A DNA stretch of 64,000 bases from Heliopora coerulea (Eukaryota > Cnidaria > Anthozoa > Scleralcyonacea > Helioporidae). The position numbers and the translations under genes were made by a program. The DNA lies in NCBI GenBank assembly GCA_030142905.1, contig JASJOG010000101.1:776501-840500 (forward strand), written 5' to 3'. Below, piece after piece: positions 13,963 through 26,500 of this stretch (the first letter of the stretch is position 1; every line of letters begins with the position of its first letter). The notes beneath the pieces were generated by a model that was not told the origin of the DNA, searched no databases, and was given only the letters and a program-made list of their open reading frames with translations.

Positions 13963-16900
13963 ATGAAAGAATGAATAAAAGAACTAAATAAAGAACAAAC
14001 AAAAGGATGAAAAGAATGAGCGAACGATTGACAGATCCAGGAAGGGTAAGGAAGAAAGAGGAGGGAGTAAGGGAGAGAAGGAGAAAGGAAAGAGAAGAAA
14101 GGGATGATGGGAAGAAGGAAGGAAGAAAGAAAGGAAGGGGAGGAACGGAAGGAAGGGAAGAAGGGAAGGAAAGGAAGGAAGGAAGGAAGGAAGGAGGGAT
14201 GGAAGGAAAGGAAGGAAGGAAGGAAGGAAGGAAGGAAAGGAAGGAAGGAAAGGAAGGAAAGGAAGGAAGGAAAGGAAGGAAGGAAAGGAAGGAAGGAAAG
14301 GAAGGAAGGAAAGGAAGGAAGGAAAGGAAAGGAAGGAAGGAAAGGAAGGAAGGAAAGGAAGGAAGGAAAGGAAGGAAGGAAAGAAAGGAAGGAAGGAAAG
14401 GAAGGAAGGAAAGGAAGGAAGGAAAGGAAGGAAGGAAAGGAAGGAAGGAAGGAAAGGAAGGAAGGAAGGAAGGAAGGAAGGAATAAACAACACACTCAAA
14501 CTACAGTTTGAAGTTCGTACCTCAAAAATGCCTCCAAAGCAAATTCCAAACAGGAAGGGATAAGCTCCATAAATAAGAGAACCAAAGCAACCAAGTAACA
14601 AATAACGCCACTCTGGAGAGTTCAGCTTCAGCAATCTGGAGAAATTCAATTTTCCGTGCGTTTCGTCGTCGCCCTAGCAAATACAACAAGCAGAAATCAT
14701 ATTAGTAAAACCTATTGGACTTCCTTCTAGCACTACAATCTCACGCCGATATCACTTGTTTACTTTCTTTTGCTATCTTTACCCCTTGTCTTCTCTGTCC
14801 TCTGGCTAACTTTGCTCCATCTTCTTCCCATTCACTTTCCTTTCCATCTCATTCCTTCTCGTTTCGCTTTTTCCTTATCTATTGATACCCTTTCCTTCCC
14901 TTGCTTTTCTTTTTTGATATCCAACCCAGCTAGATAGGCTCGTACCCATGTTGTTCTATCACATATATTTTTGTTTCTTATAAGCCTGGCACAATGGTCA
15001 GTCCAGGCCTGTAACTACATAATCTTCGCGTTGTTAGTCCTAGTCTTTTTCACCTTGGCGATGAACATTTAATTCGAAAACTTGGTAAATTATTGTGAAT
15101 TAAACTTTAAACAGCAACGAGAAACAGAGCTTCTCTCCTTCTCTGACTTCCTCCCTTCCATCTCCACCTCCCCCACTATTTTCTTTGGCTTTCCACTAAA
15201 TTCTTCGTAGTTCAATGTCTACCTGTGAAACTTTTGAAGTTCCCGTGATGGTTGTATCGTGAGAATCCACGGTGGTTAACTTTTCTTTTTCTAAACAAAT
15301 ATGCAATACATGTCAATGCTTTACTCCATTTCACGGTTTTAGTAATTCTTTAAACCTTCACTAAATGCAAACCTAAGCTTGTCAACGTCAATTTAAACTT
15401 TTTTCACGTTCATATATTATTGTGATTGTTGTTCCATCTCAGCCATCCTCTTTATAATTTGCGATATAGCTAATCTTGCAAACTCTAATCTCATTTAGAA
15501 CTTTTCTTCACATCGCTGGTATTACATATGTTGATATAAGAGGCACACCTCTTTTTGTGATTGAAATGAATTACTTTTTCATGTTTTTACTGAGGTTCTG
15601 TGGATAACTCTGATATCTATTTACGACCAGGACTTCCACACACCTCTTCTCTCCCTAAACCCCAAATCTACACAAGTAGTTTTTAATCTTACCTGATAAT
15701 TTGTATGACTCTAAGAGTTCTTCATTATCACTTTCATCACTTTCTTCTTCTTCGTCTACCTCGAGCTCCTGACAAAAATTTGATGAAATTATCTAAGTTG
15801 TATGGATCAAACAACTGCAAGCCTACGTAATTTGGCAACATACAACATCTGTTCTCAAACGTCTGGGTGTTTTACACGTTGCTAGGGACAAACATGCGTG
15901 GTTTATTCCAGATGAACTTTTCCTTTTTTCTTCAGAGCAGTTGAAAATTTCTCCCCCAAATATTATATATAAGTTGCCAATAAGGGTGTTTCATTGGCTA
16001 CATTCTAACTTGAAACACTAACGGCTCACTTCTTACTGTCGTACAATTTGTCTGTTTATTGGTATTTTTTTCAAACCTTCCCCTTATTCTTTTTTATTAG
16101 TTTAACAATTACTGGTGGAGAAGATTGACAGGATTTGACAACAGGGCCTAGAAGTCCTATATCCCCCCTTTGACTCCATAAATATAACCATTGGTGAAAC
16201 TTGTTCAGAGACGTGTTGCTAACCTGTTGCGATCACACCTTTGTCAATAAGCTACGAGACTTTTGCGTGTATTGCAGATACTCCATGCCAACTGAAGATT
16301 TATTACCTGCAATTTCACCAGAGTCTTGTAAATACCATTCAGGTCCATCAGTTCGTCATGGCTCCCCATTTCCGCTACTTGTCCCTCCTTCACCGCGACA
16401 ATAATATCTGCATTTCTAATGGTCGATAACCGATGGGCAATAATGATAGTAGTACGACCCTCTCCAGCCTTGAACATAAAATAAAGACTCAATCACCATC
16501 ATAAACAATATCATAAAGTGAGGTGCACTGGCAGTTAAATCTACCTCAAAAAATCTATTTTCCTTGCCCTGATTTGGCACCCCTCGATAACAGGGACAAG
16601 TCATATGTCCCCCCTGCCTTCCCTTCGCCATGCTAAGGACGATGAATAAATATACCATCTCTGCTTTACTTACCCTATCCAGGGCTTCCTGAACAACAGC
16701 TTCACTTTCGGTATCCAATGCCGACGTTGCTTCGTCTAACAACAATATCTTCGGATTTCTAATCAAAGCTCGCGCGATAGCTATTCTCTGTTTTTGTCCT
16801 CCACTCATTTGTGTTCCTCTCTCCCCACAGAGAGTTTCATATCCCTGCAAAGAAAAAAGTGCAATCTTCACCATTTGGGCTCATCTCCCTTTCTATAGTT

Positions 16901-19282
16901 ACGTCGGGAGGTGCCACAAAGAAATTTCTCGCAATGAATATTGCCTTATGAGATAAACACTCAAAACAAACGAAGTATTCGAATGCTCTCCCTGTGGGAC
17001 ATATCTTTCAAAGGCTTTCAATACAGAACATGAAAAACAATACGTTTTTCGCCTAAAATAAATCCTGTTTTAGGACCGCGAGATTTTTTACAGGTTTCGT
17101 AATCAGAAGGAAATCAACGAAAGGACAACCTGACCAACATCCAACAACCATATTGAATAAAGTTGTCAAATATAGTTGGTAACCATGTCTTTAAGCAAGA
17201 ATGAAAAAAATCCCTTGAGCTGTTAATTCAGTACTGTAAACTTTGTCTCAATAAAACGGATGTCAGTCTGAAAAGTTCCTTTCCTGTTGCGTTCGCGATT
17301 TGAGCCAAAGATCTCTTGGGTCATAATGCCTTGAAGGCACACTGTTCCAGGGATCCTTCGACCTTCATCCGGCACTATTTCCGGGCAGCAAAGCTATGGC
17401 TTCTTTTGTGACTTTGGTTGTCCCAAAAAATAAAACCAACACACGGTAGTATACTCCTCCTCTTACTCTATATTGCCTGGTAAAATGGGTAAGGATAAAA
17501 TGGGTAAGGATAAAATACCTTTGGAAAACTGGTAATAAAGTTGTGAGCATTCGCCATTTTAGCAGCTTCTTCTATTTCCCTTTGTGTAGCTCCTTCACGT
17601 CCAAAAGCAATGTTCTCAGCAATTGTGGTGGCGAATAGGACAGGCTCTTGGTTTACTACTCCAATGAAACGACGAAGGTGGCTGACATTAAGAGATTTAA
17701 TGTCTTGGCCATCAACCATCACCTGAAATAACAAACAAGTCCAAATTGGTTATTTCATTCCAAGTGAAATAGCTCGGAAAAATAACTATACCACATTTAA
17801 CCATCATATTTTCAAGCTGTGGTGATGCTGTACTTACGGAACCTCCCCGCGGATCATAAAATCTTTGTATTAATTTAACAACCGTGCTTTTACCACAACC
17901 GCTTTCCCCGACAAGAGCAACTCGTTTGCCACTGGGAATTTTTAAATTGAAATCTTTCAGAATCTGTCAAAATAAAAAAAAAAATTAGCGATCACATAGA
18001 GCAAATGATAAACAAAAAACATAGCTGTTCTTCGAGACAAATACCCCTCTTTGCCTTTGCAATGATTAATCCTAATCTCCTCGTCTTCCTATGATATTGT
18101 TGTGTCCCATTAACAGAATCTTTTAAAGATGTTTTTATGTTCCGTTCGCGAAACCAGAGTATGTTATTAAAAGTAAATCATGCAACATTAAGTAAATTCG
18201 TGTTGAAGGCCTATCTGCCAACTAGAGAGATCTCATGAGTATTTACAATTATATGCACTGCGTAATGGGCAGATGTTCAGTTTTAGTATGCGGCTAATTA
18301 TAATCCTTCATTGATAGTATAAAATGCTTCAAATCAGTTTTTAATTATATTGTCAATAGAGAACAGCGCACCTGTATCTCTTCCCTGGAAGGATAAACGA
18401 AGTCAATATTGGAAAAATCAACGTCTCCTTTAATGTTTGCAGGTTTATCACCGTCACTTGATGATGGATCGATTTCAGATTTCTTGGTAAAATTGTGAAA
18501 ATAATAATGAAATCACATTAGAAAGAACACCTACAGGGAGCACACTGATTATCGTATTTAAAAAAACAGGAACTATACAATATTACAGACAGACCGACAG
18601 CGACAGTGCACGTGACAGTGGCAGTGACAGTAACTGTGACGGTGGCGCTGACACTGACAGGACAACCTATGTTTACGGCACAGCTACTGAATTTTTCCAA
18701 TCCTTACTCTGTCAATCATCTGGAAGATGTTATAAGCAGCGCCTCGGGCGGCCGCCAGAGCTTCTCCACTTGGTGCTGCCTGTCCCAGTACCATTGACCC
18801 CGTGAATACAGCAAAAAATACCTGGATAAGTAAATGTAATGCCACTGCTGAGATGTGACCCTGAATAAATGTATTAACATGATGTATTTATGTGTCTGCC
18901 ATCTTCGTATGTAAGTATTATTCATGATTATATGCATTCGTACTTGCATGCATCCTTGCATTTATGTATGTGTACTTATGTATTATGTATGTATGTACGT
19001 ACATGTTTGTATGTATATGTTTGTATATATATATATATATGTATGTAGATATGTATGCATGTATGTATGTATGTATATCTATGTATGTACGTATGTATAT
19101 GTATATATACGTACATTATATGTATATTTATGCATGTATGTATGTATATGAATGGATATGAATGTATGTATATGAATGTATGTATATGTATGTATGTATA
19201 TATGTATGTATGTATATATGTATGTATGTATATATGTATGTATGTATGTATATATGTATGTATATATATGTATATATGTATA

Positions 19283-19315
<33 letters not shown>

Positions 19316-22300
19316 ATATGTATGTATGTATGTATATATGTATGTATGTATGTATATATGTATATATGTATATATCTATATTTCATTTAAGTAACCAAGT
19401 TCTCTGGCATGTCACCACAAACACGATTATCACCTGACGAGTGTGGCAAACTTAGCTTGCCATACGAAACAAATTTGTCGTGATTAAAAAGTTCTATGAA
19501 GTAATCCGAGTTTTGTCTCTCATTTCTCTCATATGTATATATGTATGTATATATGTATGTATATATGTATGTATATATGTATGTATATATGTATGTATAT
19601 GAATGTATGTATATATGTATGTATATATGTATGTATGTATATGAATGTATGTATATGAATGTATGTATATGAATGTATGTATATGAATGTATGTATATAA
19701 CTACAGACGGAACCGTTTCGGCCTGTTGGGCCTCATCAGTGTAGTGCTGATGAGCAGGATGGAGTAGCCTACATTATATAGACGACTCAGATGTCCCACG
19801 CTTGTGGTACATCTAAGCCATGCCAGAGCGCTCTAACTAGGGACTAGTGAGCGTGCGCAAATGTGCTAGCGGCATGACTCATCCTGTAGAGCGCTCAATA
19901 TGAACCAAGAGGCCATAGAGCGATATCTGTATGCATATATGTATGTAACATCACGAGCTCCTCTCTCAAAGTTTTAGAAAAAATTATATATATGTGTATT
20001 ATATATGTATGTATGTATGTATACGTATGTATGTTTGTATGCCTGTATTCATGTATGTATTTATGTATTCGATGATATTATGATATTAATGTATTCGATG
20101 GCATAACACTGTTCAAGAAGGAAAGAATCAAGCATGCAGCGTACAAACGAGCAGTCAGGAAGAAGGAGCTAGCAGCAACACCAAATGACACGAATGGCAT
20201 GATATGTGAAATTTGTGGAAGGATCTTGGTTTGAAGTGCGTCAAGTGTGGCAAGGTTGTGAAGTACAAAGCTGGCATGAAGAGTCACCTGCCAAGTCATG
20301 CAAGGAAAGAAGTTCAAGAAGATAATCCAAGACGTCATACTCGAGGACGAGTCGACAACTAACATGTACGTATGTACGCGTGAATGCGTATCTGTCTTTC
20401 TCTATGTCCATCCCTCTGCCTGTCTGTTTGTAAGTATTGTGATGGCGAAACATAAGCTCCAAGTCTTTCCTTGAGGGTTATTAATACGAAACGAACGTGC
20501 AACCATAGCCTGCAACGAATCTTTAATGCATTGTGTGCATGTCTTGGTTACTTACGGTAATAATATCTCCCGCCTTAGCGTCGCGATCCCTGACCAATTT
20601 TATCCCATACCTAGTGATATGGAAATATAAGGAAAAGTTTAGGGGATTGTTCACCTACCAACCAAATACACCAAACAATTCCGACGGTAAAAGTGAGTAC
20701 CTACTATGAAGAGAAAGAAACCAGATTCAGCAACGTTTAACAAATTAAGAATTAACAAAAATGACTTAGTTAAATCTTTTCTTAAATGATTTCCAGCAGA
20801 AAGCTAGACGAACAGATACAAAAACAACCCCACAAATTCATGGGCAAAAACAGACTAGTAAACCTTCACTGCAACCTCGCAAAAGAAGAGACATTAAAAG
20901 CGATGAAGAAGGAATTCAAAAGCCACAGAGCAAATTCATTACTAATCTCGTTATTTTGGTCTGTATGGAAAAGAATTTGCCTTCATTCGGCTTTTTCGCA
21001 CAGATCTGGCTTCTTCGTCGCTCGTTCTTTACGACAAACTCAGGCAAATACTTTGTCGTGCATACCTGACTCTCGGTTAATAAATAATGCATATTTAACT
21101 TTTAACTGGAAAACTTAGACCTGATTGCGCCATTAATTCACGACCTACCAAAATGACAACGCATAGTTTCCAAATAAAACCAGTTGAAAAACACACATTC
21201 CAAGTCCAATGCTAAAGCCTTTTTTGATACCAAAGCCACAAGCTTCATCCAGATGTTCTTCGTATCTAAAAATTACAATGTCTCAGTGAGTTCTTAGAGA
21301 TCAAAACAGGTTTATGATGTCTTTAACCCTTTATTGGCCACGGTTGTCATTTGGCAATTTCTTATTTTTACTCTGGCTAACACCTGACAATTTTATTCGT
21401 TAACGCGAGAATCTTCAAATGCGAACTTTTTAAAGCGTGAAAAATGCTAAATAAAACAGCCATTGACTTGTACGTTTAAATCTGAGCATTTGCATCAAGG
21501 GAGACATGAAGGGGCATGTTAAGCACCTGAAAATGAAGAATTTCTAATTACTGTGCAACATTCTCGTCAATATTTGAGTTTAACGCCTCAGAAATTGAAA
21601 ATAGATTTTGCAGACGGAAAAAGAGTAACGACAGGGTGGTTGTAAGGAGTTCTTTGAGACTGAAAGGACGAAGATAGGGGGGCCGTTTTAGGGGGACCCA
21701 TTCACAAAAAACATGGCCACCGTGATGAGACGAGCTAACCCTTCCACTGAACTGGCAGGGAGGGTCAAAACACGGCACGTTCAGGATACGCCTATGTTGT
21801 GGCATCATATCAGGTCGTATAAACTAGAGAAAGAAGATCTGTGGTAAATAAGATGTCCACTGGTCAGTTTACATGTGTACAAAGACACATCTTGCCTGGG
21901 ACACAATCACTTGAACAATGTCGTGCAGATGAGCAGGTTCTGTTCTTACTTCTCTCCTTGCTTCTCCTCTCCTCCGAATGCTGCTACAGTTCTGATCGAG
22001 GAAATACTTTGCTCTGCCACATTACCAGCCTTGGCGTAGGCGCTAAGTTCTTTCTCCGTGAAGCCTCCTGTAATCTAAAAAGATGATACATAATATTGAT
22101 AGAAAGGTTTTCAATTGTTGACCGTCGGTTCATCTGTCCATCCTTCTTTCTTAACCTTTCCTTCCCTTCTCTTCCCTCTCCTCTGCTCACCTCTCACTTC
22201 TCACCATTCTCTTTCCATTCTCCTCACCCTCCCTTTCGTTTTCCTTCTCTTTCTTTCGATTCCCTTCCCTCCGCTTCTCTTCTCTTCTTTTTCTTTTCTT

Positions 22301-23501
22301 TGCTTCCCCTCCGTTTCCTTTCATTCCCTTTCTTTTCTTTCTTCCATTCTGCTCCTTCGTTTCCTAGTTTGCTTTTTTGTCTTGGAATTTTGGGTTTCTG
22401 CATTTGTTTGGTCGTTCACTTGTTCGCTTGTGAGCGTATTCATTGATGGTTTGGTCGTTCGGTCGGTGAGTTGATGATTGGTCTGGTTGGTTCGTCAGTG
22501 GGTTTAATCGTGTTATCCACCTGAGCTATTATTCCTCCAGAAATCATCACCATCGGTAGCATTGTCATCATCACGAGTGTCATTTGCCAGCAATACCCAA
22601 ATCCTATCGCATAACCACATAGAAATGTGAAAAAGCAGGATACGAATCGACCAAATTTGCTTCCCATACCATCAGCAGTTTTATTTAGATCTCTAACAAA
22701 GATAAAATGTCTATCATTAGCCCACGTTAGCTTTAGCAGGAACGCTAGCTTGCTTATTTATTTATTTATTTACTTATTTTCATTGTTTATTTATGAGGAA
22801 AAAAGTAATGCCAGTTTGTTCATCGGTAATTATGTTTAAATAATGGTGTTTATAGCGTGGTTGCACACCCCTCTTGGATATCAGCTACTTTTTGCGTTAA
22901 TGGTGAGCGTTGTTAAAGCTTACTTCAATAACTATACTTCCTTACTTACATCTAAACCTCCTTACTTCCCTACTTCTTTTCCTAAACTTACTCATACACA
23001 AACACACTAATGGCGTACGTACTCTGTTAGCCTCGTGTTCAATTCTCCACTGGGATGAGTGTCAAACCAGCCGATTTCTTGATTGATGATATTTCTAAAC
23101 AACGCCAACCTCATTCTGTGCACCTGTCTTTCCGCAGTTAAGCCCCAAAGACCCAAAGCCATCCAGGCGAAAAGAAGATTAGCAAAAGCAATTCCCACGT
23201 ACCATCCAGCGACCTTTGTCATAGAATCTTCGAGATCTGGTACAGGTGTGCAATTGTCTTTAATACATTGAGCGAACTCCACAAAATCGTTGGTGAGCTC
23301 CCCCATCACGATATACTGGGCAGGCGTTAAGGCACCGTACAATATCGCCCCAAGAGTGCCAAGTATCATTAAGAATACGTCAGTTCCATCGTGAAAGTGG
23401 AACTGTGTAAAACAAATCCAGCAGAGAAATCAAAAGAAAAAATCAGGTAAGTAGTGAAACGATATGGTCAAGAGACGAAGGTTAGTGTGTGTGGACGTGA
23501 T

Positions 23502-23533
<32 letters not shown>

Positions 23534-26500
23534 CGCGTGCGTGTGAGGAAGAGAAGTATACATTCATGTAACTACAGATACATGTAAAAAAAGTACGTCA
23601 GCCTGTTTGTCTATCTGATATTTAACAATTATTCGCTGAACGCGAAGTGAATATTGTTCAATATAGTTGTATATCTCGTTGTTCGTCTCGGGGATTATTC
23701 AAAAATTTTCCCGGAGCCTGAGACGAATAATCGTTTTAGTATGACTACGCAGGTAATTATTTGAAAGAAAGAAGTGAACGAGATGTTTTAAAAATTCCCA
23801 GGTAACATGTTCAAAGGTCGCCGCCATTTTGCTTATGTGCCTTCACTGTTGTATTCACCTGTAGGTGAATATGGAGTATTACGACATAATTTTCTGGCCA
23901 ATCAGCTTGCGGGATTTTCGATAATCACCTTGGTAATTATACTAAAACGATACAAAAGTCAATGGATGCGGGAGCTTGGAAATATTACGGATGATAGATG
24001 GACGTTTGCGAAGCTCATACCTCGAAAAAAGGTGCGTGAGCTCGAGGAACGTTCATTTATCATCCAATGAAGTGCAGCATCGGGATTGTTTGAACGAAGT
24101 GTGGCAGCCAAAAGGTTCAGGAAACTACCGAAACACAACTATCAAGCATGTTCGTTCTGTCTATGCGTTTGTCTTTCTTTGTTCCGGTTTGTACGTCTGT
24201 CCGTCCGTCCGTCGATACTTCTACCTGCTGGTCTGCCTATCGCCACTGCAAAAAATTAAAATCTTGGGTAGACGTTCTTTCTAGTTCCAAGATTAATTTC
24301 CTGGCTTTAAGAAGTTAATTTTTGATAAGAAAAGCCAAGTAGACTTTTTTCTTCTTTCAAGAATTTTAAAAAAATGTCTTAAATTTTCATGTCTAGTTTA
24401 GATATATTTCCTCAATTAAAGAAAATGTGTCTTGTTTTAAGAAATCTTTTCTTGCTAAGATATCTTGTTAAGAAAAATTATCCTGTCTACGGGACAAGAA
24501 AACATTTCTTAATTTAAGACATATTTTCCTAAAAGAAGTGTCTTGTTCTTAAAATAAGAAATTTATTTTTTGCCGTGTCTACGTACGTAGAGGTTTATTT
24601 GCATTGTCTTATTGCCTAATAAACGCCTTTTTTGATCGTCTTGAAACTGATGTGAAGATGTGAATAGCAATATCAAACTGAAATCTCGTCCTTGTAACGT
24701 CGTCTGAGCTAGAGATCAAGGAGAGGTTTTTTAAGAAGATAGGGGCTTGTGGGGAACCCTTGAATCCCCATACAACGGTCCCGATTCGACTTACAAAGAG
24801 GAAGGAATGACTGAAGTAGTGAGAGTGGTTTAAACTGTCCATAGGTCCTCAGTTTGGGGTCGCTATTATGAATGAATGACCAAGAACAAACTAGGGATTT
24901 GCTTACCAAGTCATTCACCGAAACAACTGGAGGCTTCTCTTTTGGCGCACTTAAATGAGAAAACCAACAATAAGAAATTTTCGAAATGAGCTAATCTACA
25001 TTTTACATTTACAATCAAGTTCACGGGATAACATTACGCCAAAAAGATAAAAGGTTTCAAATTACATAGTGCCAACGTTTTCCTATTAACCCATTTACTC
25101 TTCTGATAAGATGAAACAATATTTTTATACACATTTGCGCAATGAACGAACGACGAATGATTAGAACATACGGAGTTTCCGCTACTACTAATCAGCTTTA
25201 ATGTAACTCGTTGCAAGAGCGTTTCCAACCACATTGTAATAGTGATTCAATCCAAATAGATATATTCAAATTCAGTCTATCACGCAAGTTAACCAGGCTT
25301 AGAGCGTGATTGTTTTACAACGAATACCTTTAGAACTTGTCTATGAAAGCCTGCCAAACTTGTTTCAGTGTTCCTCCGGTCAAATAGCGAGAGAAATTTC
25401 AAATGATGTGTAGGTTGTATTGCGGGTAAGACCCTGGGTACGAGGTTGGCCGCTCTCCCACAGGAGAGCCTGCAATCCAGGCTAAACGCATGGCTAAATG
25501 GTACCCATGAAGAGGACATTTCAAGATGGCAAACTTCAAGTGAAAATACATGTGAAATTACGAGACGTATATAAATAAAAGAAACGTATCCTGAGGTCAT
25601 TCTTTCTTTGACGCTTACTCGAAATCGACTCCTAATACTACTGCAGCTTTAAAATCTCTTCCTTTTAGTGATTGGTTCCATACTGCGCAACGCTAAATCG
25701 CGTATCTACGGTACGAAGGTGAATCTCATCCCAGTGTATGCAAGATTTCGGCTAATGATTTGCTTAAGTTTGTTCTGGATGCTGTCTTGAGTTTAACATA
25801 TACATCAGAATTACACGACACAATTGTCGTATACGACTGCTCGTTCTGAAATATGTAACGTTGCCTGCGAGTTAATCGGATACATGAGAATGTGCAATCG
25901 TAAGTGTCCGACAACTGTACCGTGTAGACTGGGCCTACGACGACTTTGACTCCCAGGGTGTCAGCGGCTGTTTTGACACTGATGATATCAATCTGACGAC
26001 TGCATTTTCTATCTAGTAACCTGTAACCACACTTATGTAAATTGTTCACCGCTGCATGTGATGGTTCTCACAGCGTGAACACCATAAGTCGGTTACGTGA
26101 AAAAAACCTCGCAGAAACCCGGGTTAAAACAGAAAACAATTTAAATCAGGGTGAATTGTAAAACACTTATATTACCGATGTTACTATCAAGTCTGACTCC
26201 GTCAATACGTCTCTCAAAATGGCAGGCTTCCTAACCAGCTCTGATGACGAGGTAAACATGCAAATGAACAACTCTCGAAACGCTACAGCGACCTCAGCAA
26301 CGTGCTAACTAATAATTGTATCAAGAACCTCTCTTTTTTGTAATTCCCAAAGAGTTAAAGCTAACGAGAAAACATGGAACATACATTAAACATGTATAAA
26401 ACCTGTAAAACACTGTAATTTGTGGGAAGAATTAGATGTGTTTGACCTTTCCTGAGGTTGATCAGCAATGCTGCGAATCAGTCCCTTGTTGCAGCATACC

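Noticed and set aside
13872..14649. Long Phe/Leu/Pro/Ser frames (minus) and Lys/Glu/Arg/Gly frames (plus), up to 221 codons
   Set aside because: They are translations of the GGAAG polypurine tract; only the short start of one minus frame is real exon 16 (14521-14673).
13984..14649. A truncated or fused transporter variant ending in the polypyrimidine region
   Set aside because: The frame simply reads through the exon 16 donor (GTACGA at 14520-14515) into intron repeat; copy 2 splices at the equivalent point.
18924..19437. Overlapping Met/Tyr/Val/Cys and Ile/His/Tyr/Thr frames up to 136 codons on both strands
   Set aside because: Artefacts of the TATG/TA microsatellite.
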